Source: Rapana venosa (taxonomy: Eukaryota > Mollusca > Gastropoda > Neogastropoda > Muricidae). Taken from it: DNA of 64,000 bases. Positions 22,870-35,404 of this stretch are shown here, piece after piece. Both the position numbers and the translations under genes were made by a program. The stretch lies in assembly GCA_028751875.1 (NCBI GenBank), contig CM054153.1, positions 35,077,810 through 35,141,809 on the forward strand, given 5' to 3'. Below the pieces are notes generated by a model. It searched no databases. It was given only the letters and a program-made list of their open reading frames with translations, and was not told the DNA's origin. Every line of letters begins with the position of its first letter. The first letter of the stretch is position 1.

Positions 22870-23200
22870 CCACAGCGTTGCGCAGTGCGCTCGTGATCTG
22901 AACCCGGCTCAAATCCCCGCCAGGAGGATATTTTCCTCTGGGTTTCGACTCCACCGCTCCTTCCCCCCTTTCCCCCCCCCCCCCCCCCCCCCCCCCCCCC
23001 ACCAATTCTTCGGATGAAACTATAAACCGAATTTTGAGTGCGAACGCACGCAGAACATCTCTGCGACACCCGCTTTTTCGGAATTGTGCGCGTGTGGGAA
23101 CGGGAAAAATAAAAATGACACATTTGACAAAACAGGGACTGGATGTAAAAAAAGTACATGAGTGCTTATTCCATTATCTCCAAATGACAGAATAAATAGA
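22870..23200 (+). mobile_element. tRNA-headed SINE carrying a poly-C insertion
   Basis: Head word gcgttgcgcagtgcgctcgt, then ctcaaatccccgccaggagg, a C run at about 22974-23000, then ggatgaaactataaaccgaa, gcgaacgcacgcagaacatc, gactggatgtaaaaaaagt and gagtgcttattccattatc. The family matches 11774-12108. Copies with the same internal C run are at 39255-39585 and 52263-52590, and an AC tract directly precedes each head. Confidence 0.82.
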
Positions 23201-23494
23201 ATAAATTTATCATGAGTTTACTTGGTTGTCCTGTCACAAGGTAGTCGTATTTTTGTGACACATTTCATGAATACATCTGTTTTCTAATGCCAATAAATGT
23301 ACGCAAAACTCTCTGTACACGCGCACCAACGCGTCATACACCTCTAAAGTTCAAATCCAACCACCAGTGTTGCGCTTTTTCAAAGGGGCACCACAACAAC
23401 ACAAACCACCTATTAAGAGAACACAGCAAGATTTTTAAAACTACAAATCAACCTACGCCCCAAATAACTAGCCATCAGTCCCTCCTCCCCACAA

Positions 23495-24133
23495 GTGAGA
23501 AGTGACCCAGCAAAAAAGTTATTTTGTAATGCCTCTGACTTGCAATACAATGTATTCAAAGAATTTTATCTCCAATACAATATCTTCTTATGTATTCCCC
23601 TGCCAGGTGCGCTTTAGAGTGTCATCAATACTACTCGCTATTTGAGTCAACAGCAAAAAAAATGTGGCGTGAATAAAACCGCAGTTATTTGACAATAAAT
23701 TCAAGGCCATAAAGGAGCGCAAGCAATTCACACGTAAAAATAAGAAAAATGTTTTCACTAAATGAAAAGATTGTTGTAACTTCTTAAAAACAGGCAATGG
23801 CATCAGAGCACAACAAAACAAATGACTCCAACACATTTCCTCCTGATGACCAATACTGCATCTACTCATTCATTAAATACTTTTAAATAATTACATATTG
23901 CTTTCAATGAAACTTTTTACACAGCAAACAGTGGGAGCTAATTTGGATACTTCATAATCTTTTTTACATCCGTGTAGTCAGTGTCAAAGTCAAGCTGATA
24001 TGAATATATTCCAAGGAGGCATTTTGAGAACCATGGCGTAATAATTATATTGTTGTTAGGAAACTCAATACAAAATGCACACTTTCAAAAATGAATCTGT
24101 ATAATTTTTTAATTGCAACAGAAATGAAATATT
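23495..24133 (-). mobile_element. RNase H-type LINE fragment, 3' part, minus strand, frame-broken
   Basis: On the minus strand, pieces QQSFHLVKTFFLF, CLRSFMALNLLSN and TLKRTWQGN match the RNase H region at 50830-51399 (QQSFHLGKHFSIF, LMALNLLSN, TLKHWQGN). Frequent single-base insertions break the frame. It begins with gtgagaagtg directly at the end of the exact duplication and ends with gaaatgaaatatt, the two edges of block A in the 50830-52858 copy. Confidence 0.75.
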
Positions 24134-26130
24134 CCGAAAAGGGCCTTAGGCTGAACCGCCGGGGGAGCGCCGAAATGTAAGAAGAGGGAAAAGACTACTA
24201 AGTGTGTGCCCCGATGTAAGAGAAATGAAAATGCCATAGCCCTATAAGGATCGCAAATAAGAGATATGGGTTTGTGCGATAAAAATAGTTTAAGGAACGA
24301 GCAAGAAAAACAGAAAGAACGGGCTTGCAATATGTGGTTAATAGGCCCGACAGAAAGTAGTATGGCCTCTCGTCGTTTTAGACATCAGAATAAAATGGCT
24401 ATTCGGCCCCCCAAAAAGACACGTCCAGCCGCAGCCCCCGAAGCTAACTTACCCCCCCTCGAAGATGCGCATCAGAGATATTAAAAAGGCCTTGAGATAA
24501 GGGTGCAGAAAGGTGGACCCATTATCGGCCCTTTACAGGAAGCCACCGAAGCCTGTAACTTGGAGCCCGCGCGGTAGGGGGAGGTCTGTTAGGGGAGCCT
24601 CTAGATGCCCTGGCCTGCCTGGCGTTAGTGGTCGGGGCTTAGTTAATTTTGCGTGGCAAGACTCTAATAAAGATACGAAAGTAAAGGTGGGAAGGCTCAT
24701 TACAGCCCATGTTATACTTAGAAGAGTAGAATGGCAGGCTTGGCCCGCCTTTTAAATGAGGGGAATCGAAAGCCCCTTTTAGGAACCTAGCCTCGTATGG
24801 AAAAATAGAAGTGGAGGAATCATAGGAGAGGACTTAAAAAATAAGGTGAGCCTGGAAAGAGCAGCCCACGTACTGGTAAAAAGGACCAGCAGAGAGGGAA
24901 GCGTATGAAGGAGAATGTTCGTCATATGGCAAAAGCCAGCATAGTCCATGGTGGTTAAGGGCCCAAAAAAAAAGAAAATTAACATACTACCCCGATGAAT
25001 TGGACTGGACAAAAGTATGCAGAATGTGGTAAATAGTCTTAAGTCGTATGTTTGAAGCGATATCATCAAGTATCGAGGGGGCACTGGTAGAGCCCTAAGG
25101 CCAGCCTTAACGGAGTTGCTCGTAAAAGACAAGATGGCCTAAAGAGGCTAATAACAAGCGCTTCTGGTCATCGGAACTCGGATCCAAATCGAGCACTCGA
25201 GGGACGCGGAGACGCTAAGCATGCTGACAGCCACCTGTCCTTTAAATATAAGAAAAGAGCCTGGGCATGAATTCCCCCAGGGTAGCTGTTGACCCACACA
25301 CGTGGGCTCTTAGCGCTAGGCTCAGGAAAGAGGGTTATGGGGCTTGTAAGTTATAGCCCGCCACCCGAAACAGAGTTTCATTAAATGACCAGAAATAGCC
25401 TGCGCCCCCCCTGCGAAAACATGAGGAGAAGTGACAAGTAGGTCCCCTAGAATAGCTTGAGAAAGCCAACTACCTGGGTATACACCTTGACTTGTGGCTG
25501 GGCCATGTACCACATACAGAAGGTTTTAAATGCCAGCGCATTGAAAGTCAAACAAGAATGATACCGCTAAGGCAATGGGCACGAAAAAAGAGGAAGACCC
25601 TTTATATTGCTAGACAAGACGAAATGATTTGGGCCTGCCTCCATGAAGGTTTACATTTTTTAGCACTAATCGCAGACAAGAGAAACTAAGAAAATCCTGA
25701 TATTTAAAATTCGAGGCAATCTGCTCTTGAGTGCATAATCAGATTTTGGGCTCAATAAATGCGCTTCTATTCGTTTGCCATAGAATTGACACAAAAACTG
25801 GATACAAGCCACACCGCTATTTGGCAGTAACAATTGGCAAAGTTGTTTTCGCAAGTGAAAACCCCCCAACAGTTTTGATGGTGTCGAATATGTCAACTTG
25901 ACGCCAGTTTAGGATATTAAAACAAACCCAATGTTTAAATACCTGTAGTCTATAGGACTGTTTCAAAACTGGATTAAGAGACACAGGAAATTCAGTGAAC
26001 GGGTTGTCTGTCCCTGCTCGTTGAGAATAACGAAGAGGTATTGCGAGGAGTAGGCAGGCCTTGTGGCGGGATTATCCTGGCATAAGGAGTACTGGGGTAT
26101 GGGGAGGGAGAGTTTTTATTGCAGAAACTC
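24134..26130. other. Unexplained block of unusual composition
   Basis: Composition changes abruptly at 24134, becoming purine- and AAG/GGC-rich with many short stops. The only protein-like word is a possible YLGIHLD (about 25472-25492), a motif common near the end of non-LTR RT palms, but nothing else aligns with confidence. No gene, SINE or microsatellite was recognised. It may be a badly corrupted repeat. Confidence 0.4.
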
Positions 26131-29100
26131 TTCGTGTTATATTATATATAATATTTACTTTTTGTTTAAAGCCAGGTTTATTCATTATAAGCATGGAACA
26201 AGCATTAGCATGATGAAAGTAAATCAGCATAAAGCCAACAAGACATAGTATGCTTAATGTGCTCTAAAGTATACAAAATCCACATTGTTATGGCGACTGA
26301 TTTCTCTCTTACAATCTCACTTTTTTTTTCAATTCTTCTTCTCTCCACTCCCCCATTTCTGTTTCTTTGTCTTTATTTAAAAGAATTTTTAAAAAGTATT
26401 CTCTTTTTTTTTGTTTTAGAAAGGTTTTTATTACAAGTGGCTTCACCTCGACCCTGTGAAAGAAAACGGAAAAAACCACAACAGTTTAATAACAGAACAT
26501 ATAGTAGAAAAATAATAGTGATTAAACTGAAACACTACGAAGATTAACTAAACGATTCTGTATCAGTTGAAATACTGTTAGTTCCGCGCTGAAGTCGGAT
26601 GCGCTGGGCCTGATTTGTTGGGCGTTTAACGGCAGCTAATGCATTTTCGATCTTGTGACAGATAACAGTAGTTACTGGATGAGAGTTCGACGACGACGAC
26701 AACGACGAAGAAGAAGACATTCTGTTAGTTCGATACTTTTTGCGAGGAGATAGTCGTTGAGTGATGGTTGATATAAAATAAGTTGGAGTAAGATGAATGG
26801 GGGAAAAAGGTGTGTGTGGTGTGCTGTGTGTTGTTAGTGTGTGTGTGTGAGGGATGGATGGAGGAGGAGGGAGGGAGAGAGAGAGAGAGAGAGAGAAGAG
26901 AGAGACGTGAGAGAGAGAGATATGCAGTGTCACACTGTGTTCCTGATGTTGGTGTTTAGAGTTTTTCTCTCACGTTGTTTTATAAATAAATGTAGGTCAT
27001 GGTTTCAGATTGAGCTCGACATTCTTCCTCTACATCAGTTAAACATGCCAGTAACGCTGAAAAACAAAAGTTTCAGATTCACCCCCCCCCCCACCCCAAT
27101 GCCTCCCCGTACCGCGATTAACTCATCAGTTACGGCGTCAGAAGGGATAGAAAAACAGCGTTTCACGTAGATTCGAGGTTCCAGTGTGGGAGTGAGTGAG
27201 CAAAAACGACAAATGACTCCTAGAGATGCCCGCTTTTATTATTTCAAAATGCCCGCTCACACTACGAAAATCAGCGCGTTTCTGTTTAAACTGTCATCGC
27301 GTTTTTTTCAGTAGTTTGCCGTTTTCTGAGCTATATAGCCAGTCCCTGTCTGCACCACCAGCAAACAGCTAGGGATTCTGGTATTTAAAAAATAGGTTGG
27401 ACGGGTGGAAACGTTCTCATCCATTCTTGTCATTGATGCAAAACCAAACAACAAACGTTCGTTTCTGTATGTTGAAACAAAATGCGGCTTTGTGGTACTG
27501 TCGCACCCGTGTTTTAAAAAAGAAAATGTAGCAAAATAGAAAGGGAAAAAATCCCACATAAACCGTATGTGTTGTACTACAAGCCTGTGATTCACACTTC
27601 AGAACTGTTATCTGTGCTTTTGGGTTGAATGGAATGCCAGAAGAAATGCTCAAAATCTATGCAGCCGCGTCCACCATGAAATTGGTGAACTAGAACTCTG
27701 CGTGACATTGTTTTTGTGTATATGCTAGCAAGTGTGTCTCCGCGCCCCTAATCGCACCTTTTGCTATCCATTCCCGTTCTCCTCCTCTTCTTCTTCTTCT
27801 TTAAACTCAATCGAGTGCTCGCCAAAGTTCTTCTTCTCGGCAAGGGCATGGACAGGTAGCATTTACAAGATCCACAGATGCCAGTTTGAAACACGATCGG
27901 GCAAAACCCACATCCATTGGCAAAATAACCACAGTACTTATGCTAGAACTACTTGTCCCTGTTGATAATATAAAAATCCAGGTAAAGTAGGGTAAAAAGG
28001 GTGCACCCTAACTTAAACGGGTCATCCCCGCAAGCAAAGGTGCTGAGAGAACCGCTCCTTAAGGGGCCGAGCATCTGAAGGTGGCACCCCTAGTTCTCTT
28101 CTCCTCATCGCGGCAAAGTAAGGAAGCTTTAGGCTGGATTCCCGATGATTTGTTTTAACTTGTAATGATTATGATGTTTTTGAAACCTCGCCAACTGATT
28201 CACAAACGATGCATCAGATGAACACTTTCATAGAACAGCTTTTAGGGTTGAAGATCAGTAGTTGTTGTGCTTAGGGAAAGTGGTTTGTACACTTCTTTTC
28301 TCGTAGTCAATACGGGAATTCCTGAAACCCGCTCACAAACTCTCTGTGCACTTGTGCGTGTGCCTGGATGGGTGTTGAGCCCAACGGATGTTATCACGAG
28401 AGTCCTAATCCCAATATGTTCTGAATTCTGCTTCCAGTCTCCCAGGCGCCTTGTGGATAAAGGTTGGGACTTTTTCCTAAACACTTGGGCCAGATTATGT
28501 GGGGACTTTCCTAACTCTAGAGCCAGTTTTAAATACTCGGATTTCGAGGTAAAGTGTCGGGTGGCTTATTATCAGGAAATCTTTTTTTTTTCTGGTGGGG
28601 GACATGTATATCCCTGGTTAATTTATCAGTACATAATGTTATTCTCTCACCCTTTCCATTTCTTTTTGGACATAGCTTATATATTACATGGCATGAAGAC
28701 AGACAGCTGCTGAGAAGCCTGTAACTCGTATGGCATATAGTGGGTTAGGGTAACGCGCCACCACAAGTAAGGTCAAGACAACCAGCATGGGCCGTACGTG
28801 GCATCGCAGCATAGACTTATGCTGTTAAGCATCTAGCATGTGAATTTTTGCCAGATCGTCGCGTCTGGTGTAGGAAATAATTATGTGAATGATTTTCACG
28901 CGCAGCGACACTCCCATTCATGTAACTGAAAGTCAGCGGAAAGCTAGGCCTGTACACCCAGCCTCATGGTCCTCTGCTTGCGTTTTCAGGCAGGACAGTT
29001 CTGCGCTTCAGTTATTTCCCGTAAGCCAGACAAAGCACACCACATTAGTTTGGATAGACTGCTTTTCAGATAACTTGCCACTGTAGAATTGGAACGCAAA

Positions 29101-29529
29101 AGGTGTAGATTGACGCAAAAGGTGTGTAGATGTCGGACACAGACCGTAATAGCAGTTACCATAATTAGCTCAATATGCAGGGCACCACGTCCCCCGCATG
29201 CTCACTTTGTGAGTTTGTTACTCTTGTCCCACCCCCCACCACTATGATACCAAGCATGCTGGAAAAAGAAAACCCCTATTTGAAGTTCGTCATATATATG
29301 TACTTTTTTTTAATATTGAGACAAGACCCTATTAGACCTACTAAAAGGTTTGTCTGAAATGTATATTAAAAATGTCCTATTTAAGAATATTTTCTGACTA
29401 ATCTAAAATTCTTGTAGTTGTATTAAAAAAAAAAGGTAAACGCAATGATCACAATGGTGAATAAAATCAGAGCAAAAAGACCACTCCCCCCTTCCCCTGC
29501 CCACAATCACTCACATATACACCACCATA
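26131..29529. other. Mostly unexplained sequence with small simple repeats
   Basis: A GA tract lies at about 26865-26895 and a GT stretch at 26810-26850. A minus-strand frame at 26544-26720 starts with a serine run (from a GAC/GAA repeat) and continues VICHKIENALAAVKRPTNQA to a stop; it is too short and repeat-seeded to call. A plus-strand frame ending at 27965 likewise has no family match. I see no supported gene in these 3.4 kb. Confidence 0.4.
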
Positions 29530-30006
29530 CTACACCTCACCTACTCCACCACAGACCCCACAGCCAAGGTCCAAAAAACAAAAACCAAACAAACACCCAC
29601 CAAATAACACCAAGGTTAACAAAGTGAAACTGTGCTGTGGTTTAAAGTCCATTGTCAGACAACTTGCATCCGAGTTTTTTGAGATAAAACGACGACTTGC
29701 TCTCGTGACTTTGGACGCTACCGAACACGGTCGTCTGCCGGACTGTAGCTGTAATTCAATTTTATGGAAACGCCACAATGAACAGATAAAGATGATAACA
29801 ATGGTCTGCACGCCGCCCAAGTGGACCGAGACGCTTAGAGGTGTGACAGTTCCCATGATGGCTTTCCAAAACACGAAAATGGTGACAGATGACATCATGC
29901 AATCGGCCCTGTTGGAGGACGTGGCAATCAAGGGGACTGAACCCACGACGATGCTGACTTGTTGCAGCCCTCCCCTCATTGGTCTACAGTGTCCTCTAAG
30001 TCTCAA
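29530..30006 (-). other. 158-codon minus-strand open frame, unrecognised
   Basis: The frame contains hydrophobic stretches (IMGTVTPLSVSVHLGGVQTI followed by VIIFICSLW) and then a basic segment (WRFHKIELQLQSGRR). That pattern could be a transmembrane helix with a cytoplasmic loop, but I see no receptor motif. The plus strand is also open (29624 to 30220) and runs into the repeat at 30011, so openness alone is weak evidence. The C-terminal end of the minus frame lies over a simple AC-rich region. Confidence 0.2.
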
Positions 30007-30010
30007 GCGT

Positions 30011-30920
30011 TACCGCCACCTGGTCCGCCAAGCGTATAAAGGCTTTGGGTTCCAGTTGGCAGTCGCCGGTTCGAAATCCCCATGTTTCATAGTTTTGTTT
30101 TTGTTTTGTTATTTATTCGGATCTCTCATGCTCAAGAGTGAATTGCATGGGTCGTCATTGGAGCCAGAAACTGGACTACACAGTAAAGCGATCGTTTCTA
30201 TTTACGGATGCGATATTTGAGAGAGTTGCTCAGATTATGATACCGACAAACATCTATGCAGGTGGCGTATTTCTCCACCCGGTTTGTCGCTTAGGGTATA
30301 AATAATCATTGATAGGAAAGCTTTGGAGTACAACCCTGTTTAAGTAGTGGTTAAAGCTGGTGCATCTACACCTCAGCAGCATCACGTCCTCCTGCCTCAA
30401 GCCTATTGCTGATCTACATATTAAGACAGGAAACAGTCCTGAGATTCAGGAACCTCGTTGTCTGGTCATGATGTGGACCTCCGGTAGTCCGTGTCCAGAA
30501 CACACTTTTTGGCGAGTTGATGGTCTACGGCCTCAGGGTCGGAGGTTTATGGGACAAAGGTTTGTTGGAGAGGTGTTGTGATGGTCATCACACCGGGCTG
30601 GATGCCTCCCGCCATAGAAATTCTCACTTTGAAATATTCTATTTGTTTTTGTGCAATACAAATTCTTTAACTTTATCTTTAATCGTAGGTTAGGGGTCTA
30701 GTCTAGGATGGTGTCTCGAACGTATGTTCGCCTCAGAACAGGGCACCATTGACCACAGAGGGATTGTGTGCCTCTCGAGGTGGCCAGAACATTGATGTAC
30801 TCTGCCGGACTTCTACCTGAGGTTAGGCGGGCGGTCTGGTCCAGCTGAAGTTATGAACTGGGGTGGTGAAAGAGACTGAAAGTAGGGCGTGGAAGTTGCA
30901 ACAGACAGCACTCGTCACAG
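30011..30920 (+). mobile_element. 0.9-kb tRNA-headed repeat, copy without nested SINE
   Basis: It begins with a tRNA-like head containing cgccaagcg and a B box ccggttcgaaatcccc near 30068-30083. Its order of words parallels 59030-60195: ttacggatgcgatatttgag, gctcagattatgataccg, gagtacaaccctg (30326-30338), agcatcacgtcctcctgc, gcctcagaacagggcacc, and a tail with gaactggggtggtg. Copy 59030-60195 has 301 extra bases at tacaaccctg; this one is the uninterrupted site. No ORF is conserved between the two, so the unit looks non-autonomous. Confidence 0.72.
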
Positions 30921-31984
30921 ACGAAAGGATGCAACAATATCATTGTTGTTTAACCAGTAAGAGAAAAGAAATGGAGTGGGAGCAGGTGTAGGGAGGAGAG
31001 CTGATGTAGGAAAGAAGTATTCCTGAAAGTCCTCTATCAAGAACTTTGCCACTGCATAGGCCTAAGCTGTGTGACAGGCTTCAGGAGGTTCCCCTATAAT
31101 GATCATGACATTGTGTACAAGTGCATGCATCACTTACACTGCAGTACAAAGCAGTCAACGTGACCGTAATTAGAAAAAAAAGAGTGTTTTCTTGGCTCAA
31201 AGTGACAAATAGTAACATAAACATTCGACACCTCCATTACCTGCATACCGTTTCCCCGCTTATACAGGGTCGAAAGAGTTCATATTCGGTGAATATGTAT
31301 ATCTTCTACAGGACAGACATGACGTGTCGAGGAAGCGGAGGGGTACGGCGCCGAATCGGAGCTGATAACAGCTAGAACTAGTCGGTATACTCCAGTTCTT
31401 GGGAGGACATCTCCTTTACTCACCGTCATGGGGTTAAGTGTCGGCTCGTCCAAAATGAGGCAGTGACGTGCTGCTTACCCAGCTGCACTACAGAGTGCAG
31501 TACTTTAGCTACCGTTACGCTACCATGTTAGTTTGTCCCTCCGGACGTTTTCAGAACGACTGGAAACGTCTGCTGTGTAAGCGCTTTATTTTCAAGCATC
31601 CTCTCTTGTCCCTGTTGAATGTTAGAATGTTCCATCTAAAAACAGAAACTAAACTTTAAATTTTCTGGTGAGTATCAGATTTGTTTCGTTTTTTGCTGAA
31701 CGATGTTATGTTGAACTAGTTTTTGCTCTAGTCAGATCACCTCTTAAAATAGGGTTCTTTGTACATGTCAAACGTTCAGGGTATACCTCAAACGGTTTGA
31801 CCGTCGGTTCTTACAAAAACGGTTGTCCCAACAACACAGCACCTCTGTCTAGGCAACAGCTACCGCGATATACAGCGGCCTCTGGGTCAGGGTTGGGGGT
31901 GGGGTTTGGGGGGCTGTAAACAAGAAGATATTGAGTTTGAGTTGGATTGTTCCGTTAAGATCTAACGCTCATCAACAGCTGACC
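30921..31984. other. No recognisable gene or repeat
   Basis: Balanced-composition sequence with short open frames on both strands (longest about 84 codons, plus strand 31121-31375). None has a recognisable domain, and no splice structure could be assembled. Confidence 0.4.
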
Positions 31985-32380
31985 TAACCAACAGGAACAC
32001 GCCCTGTCTTATCAAACAAGGAAACGCCTGTCTTATCAAAAAGCAGGAAACGCCTGTCTTATCAAACAGGAAACGTCTGTCTGTATCAAACAGAAACTAG
32101 TCTGTCTGTTTAATTATCTGTTCTAGGGGAAATTCCTGACATAGCAGCGTATCTTTTATCGAACATATGTTCAAAAAACATATAGGGCACTGTCCTGTCC
32201 AAACATCCATCAAAAGGTCTGTTTCTATGGAAACATTTATTTCAATCAAAAAACTGTCCCTATGAAACATCTATTTCCATAAACTAAATCTGTGCTATGA
32301 AACTCTTAATTATTCTATCAAACAGTGTGTTGGAAAGCAGCTGTAATCCATAGAAACCACTGTTTTTGAAATTCTCATCT
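31985..32380 (+). repeat. Degenerate minisatellite based on a 26-29 bp unit
   Basis: Four clear units carry the core cctgtcttatcaaa with ggaaacg before it (about 31985-32090). More decayed relatives follow (tctgtctgtatcaaacag, ggtctgtttctatggaaac, aaactgtccctatgaaac) to roughly 32350. The decay gradient suggests the array once extended further. Confidence 0.7.
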
Positions 32381-32444
32381 CTGACCCATTTGACATCGAG
32401 ACTTCAGAAAGGACTGTCTTAATAAAAACAGCGATATAAAAAAA

Positions 32445-32522
32445 ACACAGAGAGAAACACACACACACACACACTCACACTCACGTCACACACACACAAA
32501 CACACACACACCCCACACACAC

Positions 32523-32568
<46 letters not shown>

Positions 32569-32686
32569 ACAGCACACACACACACGGCATTTTCTAATAT
32601 AACTGAGAGTGAACAGACCCGTAAAATCGAAGACAACACACACACACACACACACACACCACACACAACACACACACACACTACAC

Positions 32687-32726
<40 letters not shown>

Positions 32727-32727
32727 T
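32445..32727 (+). repeat. CA arrays followed by CTAT repeat
   Basis: Several AC arrays (about 32457-32586 and 32636-32682), separated by 50 unique bases, lead via actacacctatct into a CTAT repeat (about 32686-32726). The same AC-actacacctatct-CTAT order occurs at 35405-35513. Confidence 0.92.
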
Positions 32728-32729
32728 CA

Positions 32730-33848
32730 TAGATAGATAAAAATTATATTTATCTACATCTACTTCCAGATTCGATTGACATCTACCATCAGCCAACTTT
32801 ACACTGCGCAAAACGCCTTCCTGAGTAATAATCAGAGTCTGCACTATTGTTATGTCATAAATTACTAATTCCGTTAACCAAACCTCTCCACGGCCAATTC
32901 ATTTACAAGGTCATGTCATCACAGAGTGCTTCGTAATTTTTTTGTTATATTACACCTCTACCTTGAACAGACCGCCCCTACCACGTACGTCTGTGACTCA
33001 AGCTCCTGTTTTTTAAGATGGCCCGTATCTTTTGATTACAAAGGGATAAGGTGAAACTATTAAAAGAAAAAAAATTGCAGTTGAGGAGTTGTAAAATCGC
33101 TTGTATGAACAAGCGGGGCATGGTAACAAATTAGTCCATTGAGGTACTGCTGTTCTCAGCTTAATTGCGTCTGGTCTTGTTTACATTTTTCTTTTCTTTA
33201 TTCAGAGTGTGAGTTAAAACCACGAAAGTATGCAGAGGGCACTGAAAGGCTGGGATGAAAAACACTGACTCACCAGTCAGAACAGATAGGCATAGATATC
33301 GCAATTTTGTCCAGCTGCAGCCCATTTTCTACATTGAACTGATTAGAGCATATCACCATAAGCAATGCCTGTTGTGGGGTTGTAGAATTCATCTCTTTAT
33401 GTATTAGTGCTCACGTGTGTTCTGAACTTATTAAACATTGTTTTAAACCATTATCATAGACACATCGCTTAGGGCATCCACACACTCGCTTGCTTACGTT
33501 AATCTGCACGAGGGTGCGGCATTTTCTCTTTTTGGGTGGGGGTGGGGGGATTAAAGGTTGCCGTGCTATTACGGTAATGAGAACATATCAAAAAGTAGCG
33601 ATAGAAAGGAGATGGTGGAGAGTGTGGAAAGGGAGGAGTGTTTGCGAGGGAATCGTTGACGATTGTCCGTAATGGGAATTTTGGCATTAAGTTGATTTGC
33701 TTGGGTGAATGAATGTTGTTGATGGAAAAGAAATAAGCAGGGAATGAGCGTGAGACCCAAATAGCGTCTAAATGTTAGTAGTTAAAAAAAGATTTACACG
33801 ATGTAATGCACTTTGAACGTTATCCGTATTAACGGAAAGCATCTTAAT
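32730..33848. other. No recognisable gene or repeat
   Basis: Balanced or AT-rich sequence with only short frames (up to about 63 codons) and no domain. A GGGTGGGGGTGGGGGG stretch lies at about 33533-33549. Confidence 0.4.
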
Positions 33849-33849
33849 G

Positions 33850-34080
33850 AAAAGTCCTCTACTTCTTCTCCTCCTCCCTCCTCCTCCTTCTTCTTCTTCT
33901 TCTTCTTCTCTTCTTCTCCTCCTCCTCCTCCTCCTTCTTCTTCCTTCTTCTTCTTCTTCTTTCTTCTTCTTCTCTTCGTCTTCTTCTTCTTCCCTCACTC
34001 CTCCGCCTCCTTCTGAGCTTCCTCCTTCTCTTCTCCTCCTCCTCTCCTTCTCCCCTTCTCCTGCTGTCGTTCTCTTCATT
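33850..34080 (+). repeat. CTT/CCT polypyrimidine tract
   Basis: About 220 bases almost purely C and T, in CTT and CCT steps. The purine strand is GAA/GGA-rich. Reading it gives serine/proline/leucine or glutamate/arginine-rich frames of no significance. Such tracts can form triplex DNA (general knowledge). Confidence 0.93.
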
Positions 34081-34214
34081 CCTCGGCTAGAGCTCTGAGA
34101 TTTGATGCGTATCGACCGTTTTTACAACCATTATATGAATACCAATATAAGATAAAATAAAATGCAATGCAGTTCAAATCAATACAAAACGATTCGAACG
34201 GACACAGCAGCCGC

Positions 34215-34380
34215 ACTCACTTTCACTGCAAAGCATTACATTACACTACACTATGCTACGCTTACGCCACATTAAGCACTACGCTACGTTACGCTACATC
34301 GCTACACTTCCGTTCACGCTCACTCTTCAATACACTTCTCACCCACGCCACTCCACTGCCACTCTACTCCACTAAAACAT
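34215..34380 (+). repeat. Degenerate CTACR/ACTAC short tandem region
   Basis: A run of 5-bp steps such as ttaca, ctaca, ctacg and cttac with substitutions (cattacattacactacac, tacgctacgttacgctac), ending in ccactctactccactaaa. It looks like a decayed pentanucleotide array. Confidence 0.6.
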
Positions 34381-35404
34381 GATGAAGACAACCAGACACA
34401 AATGACTCTAGATTGTCCTTTATCACACAAAGGGATAATACATTATACAAGCAGTCCACGTTCAGTAGATATCTTTACGGTTGTTGCATCAGTTGTTATG
34501 TAGAGTAGACATGATTATAAACTGGGACACAACAGAGATACATATGAAACACATGAATGATACATCCGAGACATCGAAAGAGAGCCGTTGACAAAAATTC
34601 TTAACATGCGCAGCAGCGTGAGACTGAAGTTGCCGTTGAGCCAGTATAATCTGTGCGAAAGCATAGAAAGGTTTAAAATCATCAACATTTAAAAAAGAAA
34701 ACAACAGAAAAAAAATACTGTTGGATCGAAGAATTATTGTTTTCTCCCATTTATTTCCTCTCTCCTCTCTCTCTCGCTCTCTCTGTCATCTCTCCTCTCG
34801 TAATCTCTCATTCTCTCTCTCTCCTACTCCTCAGTGTGTATGTGTGTCGCCTATCTGTCGGGTCTGTCTGTCTCTCTGTCTCGTATTTTCATGTTCAAAC
34901 CCTCATCTCTCTAATTTATCTCTTTTTCTCTGTCTGCGTCTGTCCTGCTGCTTGTGTGTGTGTGATGTGTGGGGTGTGTGCACGCGCGTCATCTTGTCGC
35001 TGTCACTGTTACCGCTGCAGTTAGGAAAAGGGTAGAAAAGTTTACAGCCACAATAACTGGCAAAACATTTTTTTGTGGTCATGTGGGAAAATATCTTGGA
35101 GAATACAGAAATCTGTATTTAAAAGCTTTAAGTCCCTTGTTTTGATTGTCTGAAGGGCAAACAGCTGTGTCCGAAATTTCCCTTCATGGATTTGTGTTTT
35201 TTGGGCGGTGGGTGGGGGGGGTGGTTGGGGGTGAGGATGGGTGGGCGCTGGCGCTTTTCCAGTTGTCACACAATGTAGTTTCACGGGCGTGTATGACACT
35301 CCATATGCGCGGACACGATCGACCAGATCGGCTGAAGGCGTTGCGTCACCAACACAAGACCGCAATGAAGTGTCCCTGAAACCTCGCGCGCAGGCCAAGT
35401 TCAC
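34381..35404. other. No gene; CT/GT-rich simple sequence in part
   Basis: CT- and CTGT-rich low complexity occupies about 34757-34890, with GT near 34955-34985. A G-rich patch lies at 35203-35250. Other parts are unique-looking without supported coding. Confidence 0.5.

Larger units (their letters stand above)
19911..23494. repeat. First copy of an exact 3584-bp duplication
   Basis: From atccccctcc at 19911 to tccccacaa at 23494 the sequence recurs at 36296-39879 with a constant offset of 16385. Every open frame, homopolymer length and microsatellite length I compared is the same in both copies. Neighbouring bases differ on each side. Such identity inside error-prone, repeat-rich sequence argues for one assembled segment used twice. 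Confidence 0.93.

Noticed and set aside
29624..30220. 198-codon plus-strand open frame as a host gene
   Set aside because: Its last third lies inside the tRNA-headed repeat at 30011 and the first part overlaps an equally open minus-strand frame; no domain was recognised.
33768..34098. Glutamate/arginine-rich or serine-rich proteins over the CTT tract
   Set aside because: Simple-sequence translation only.
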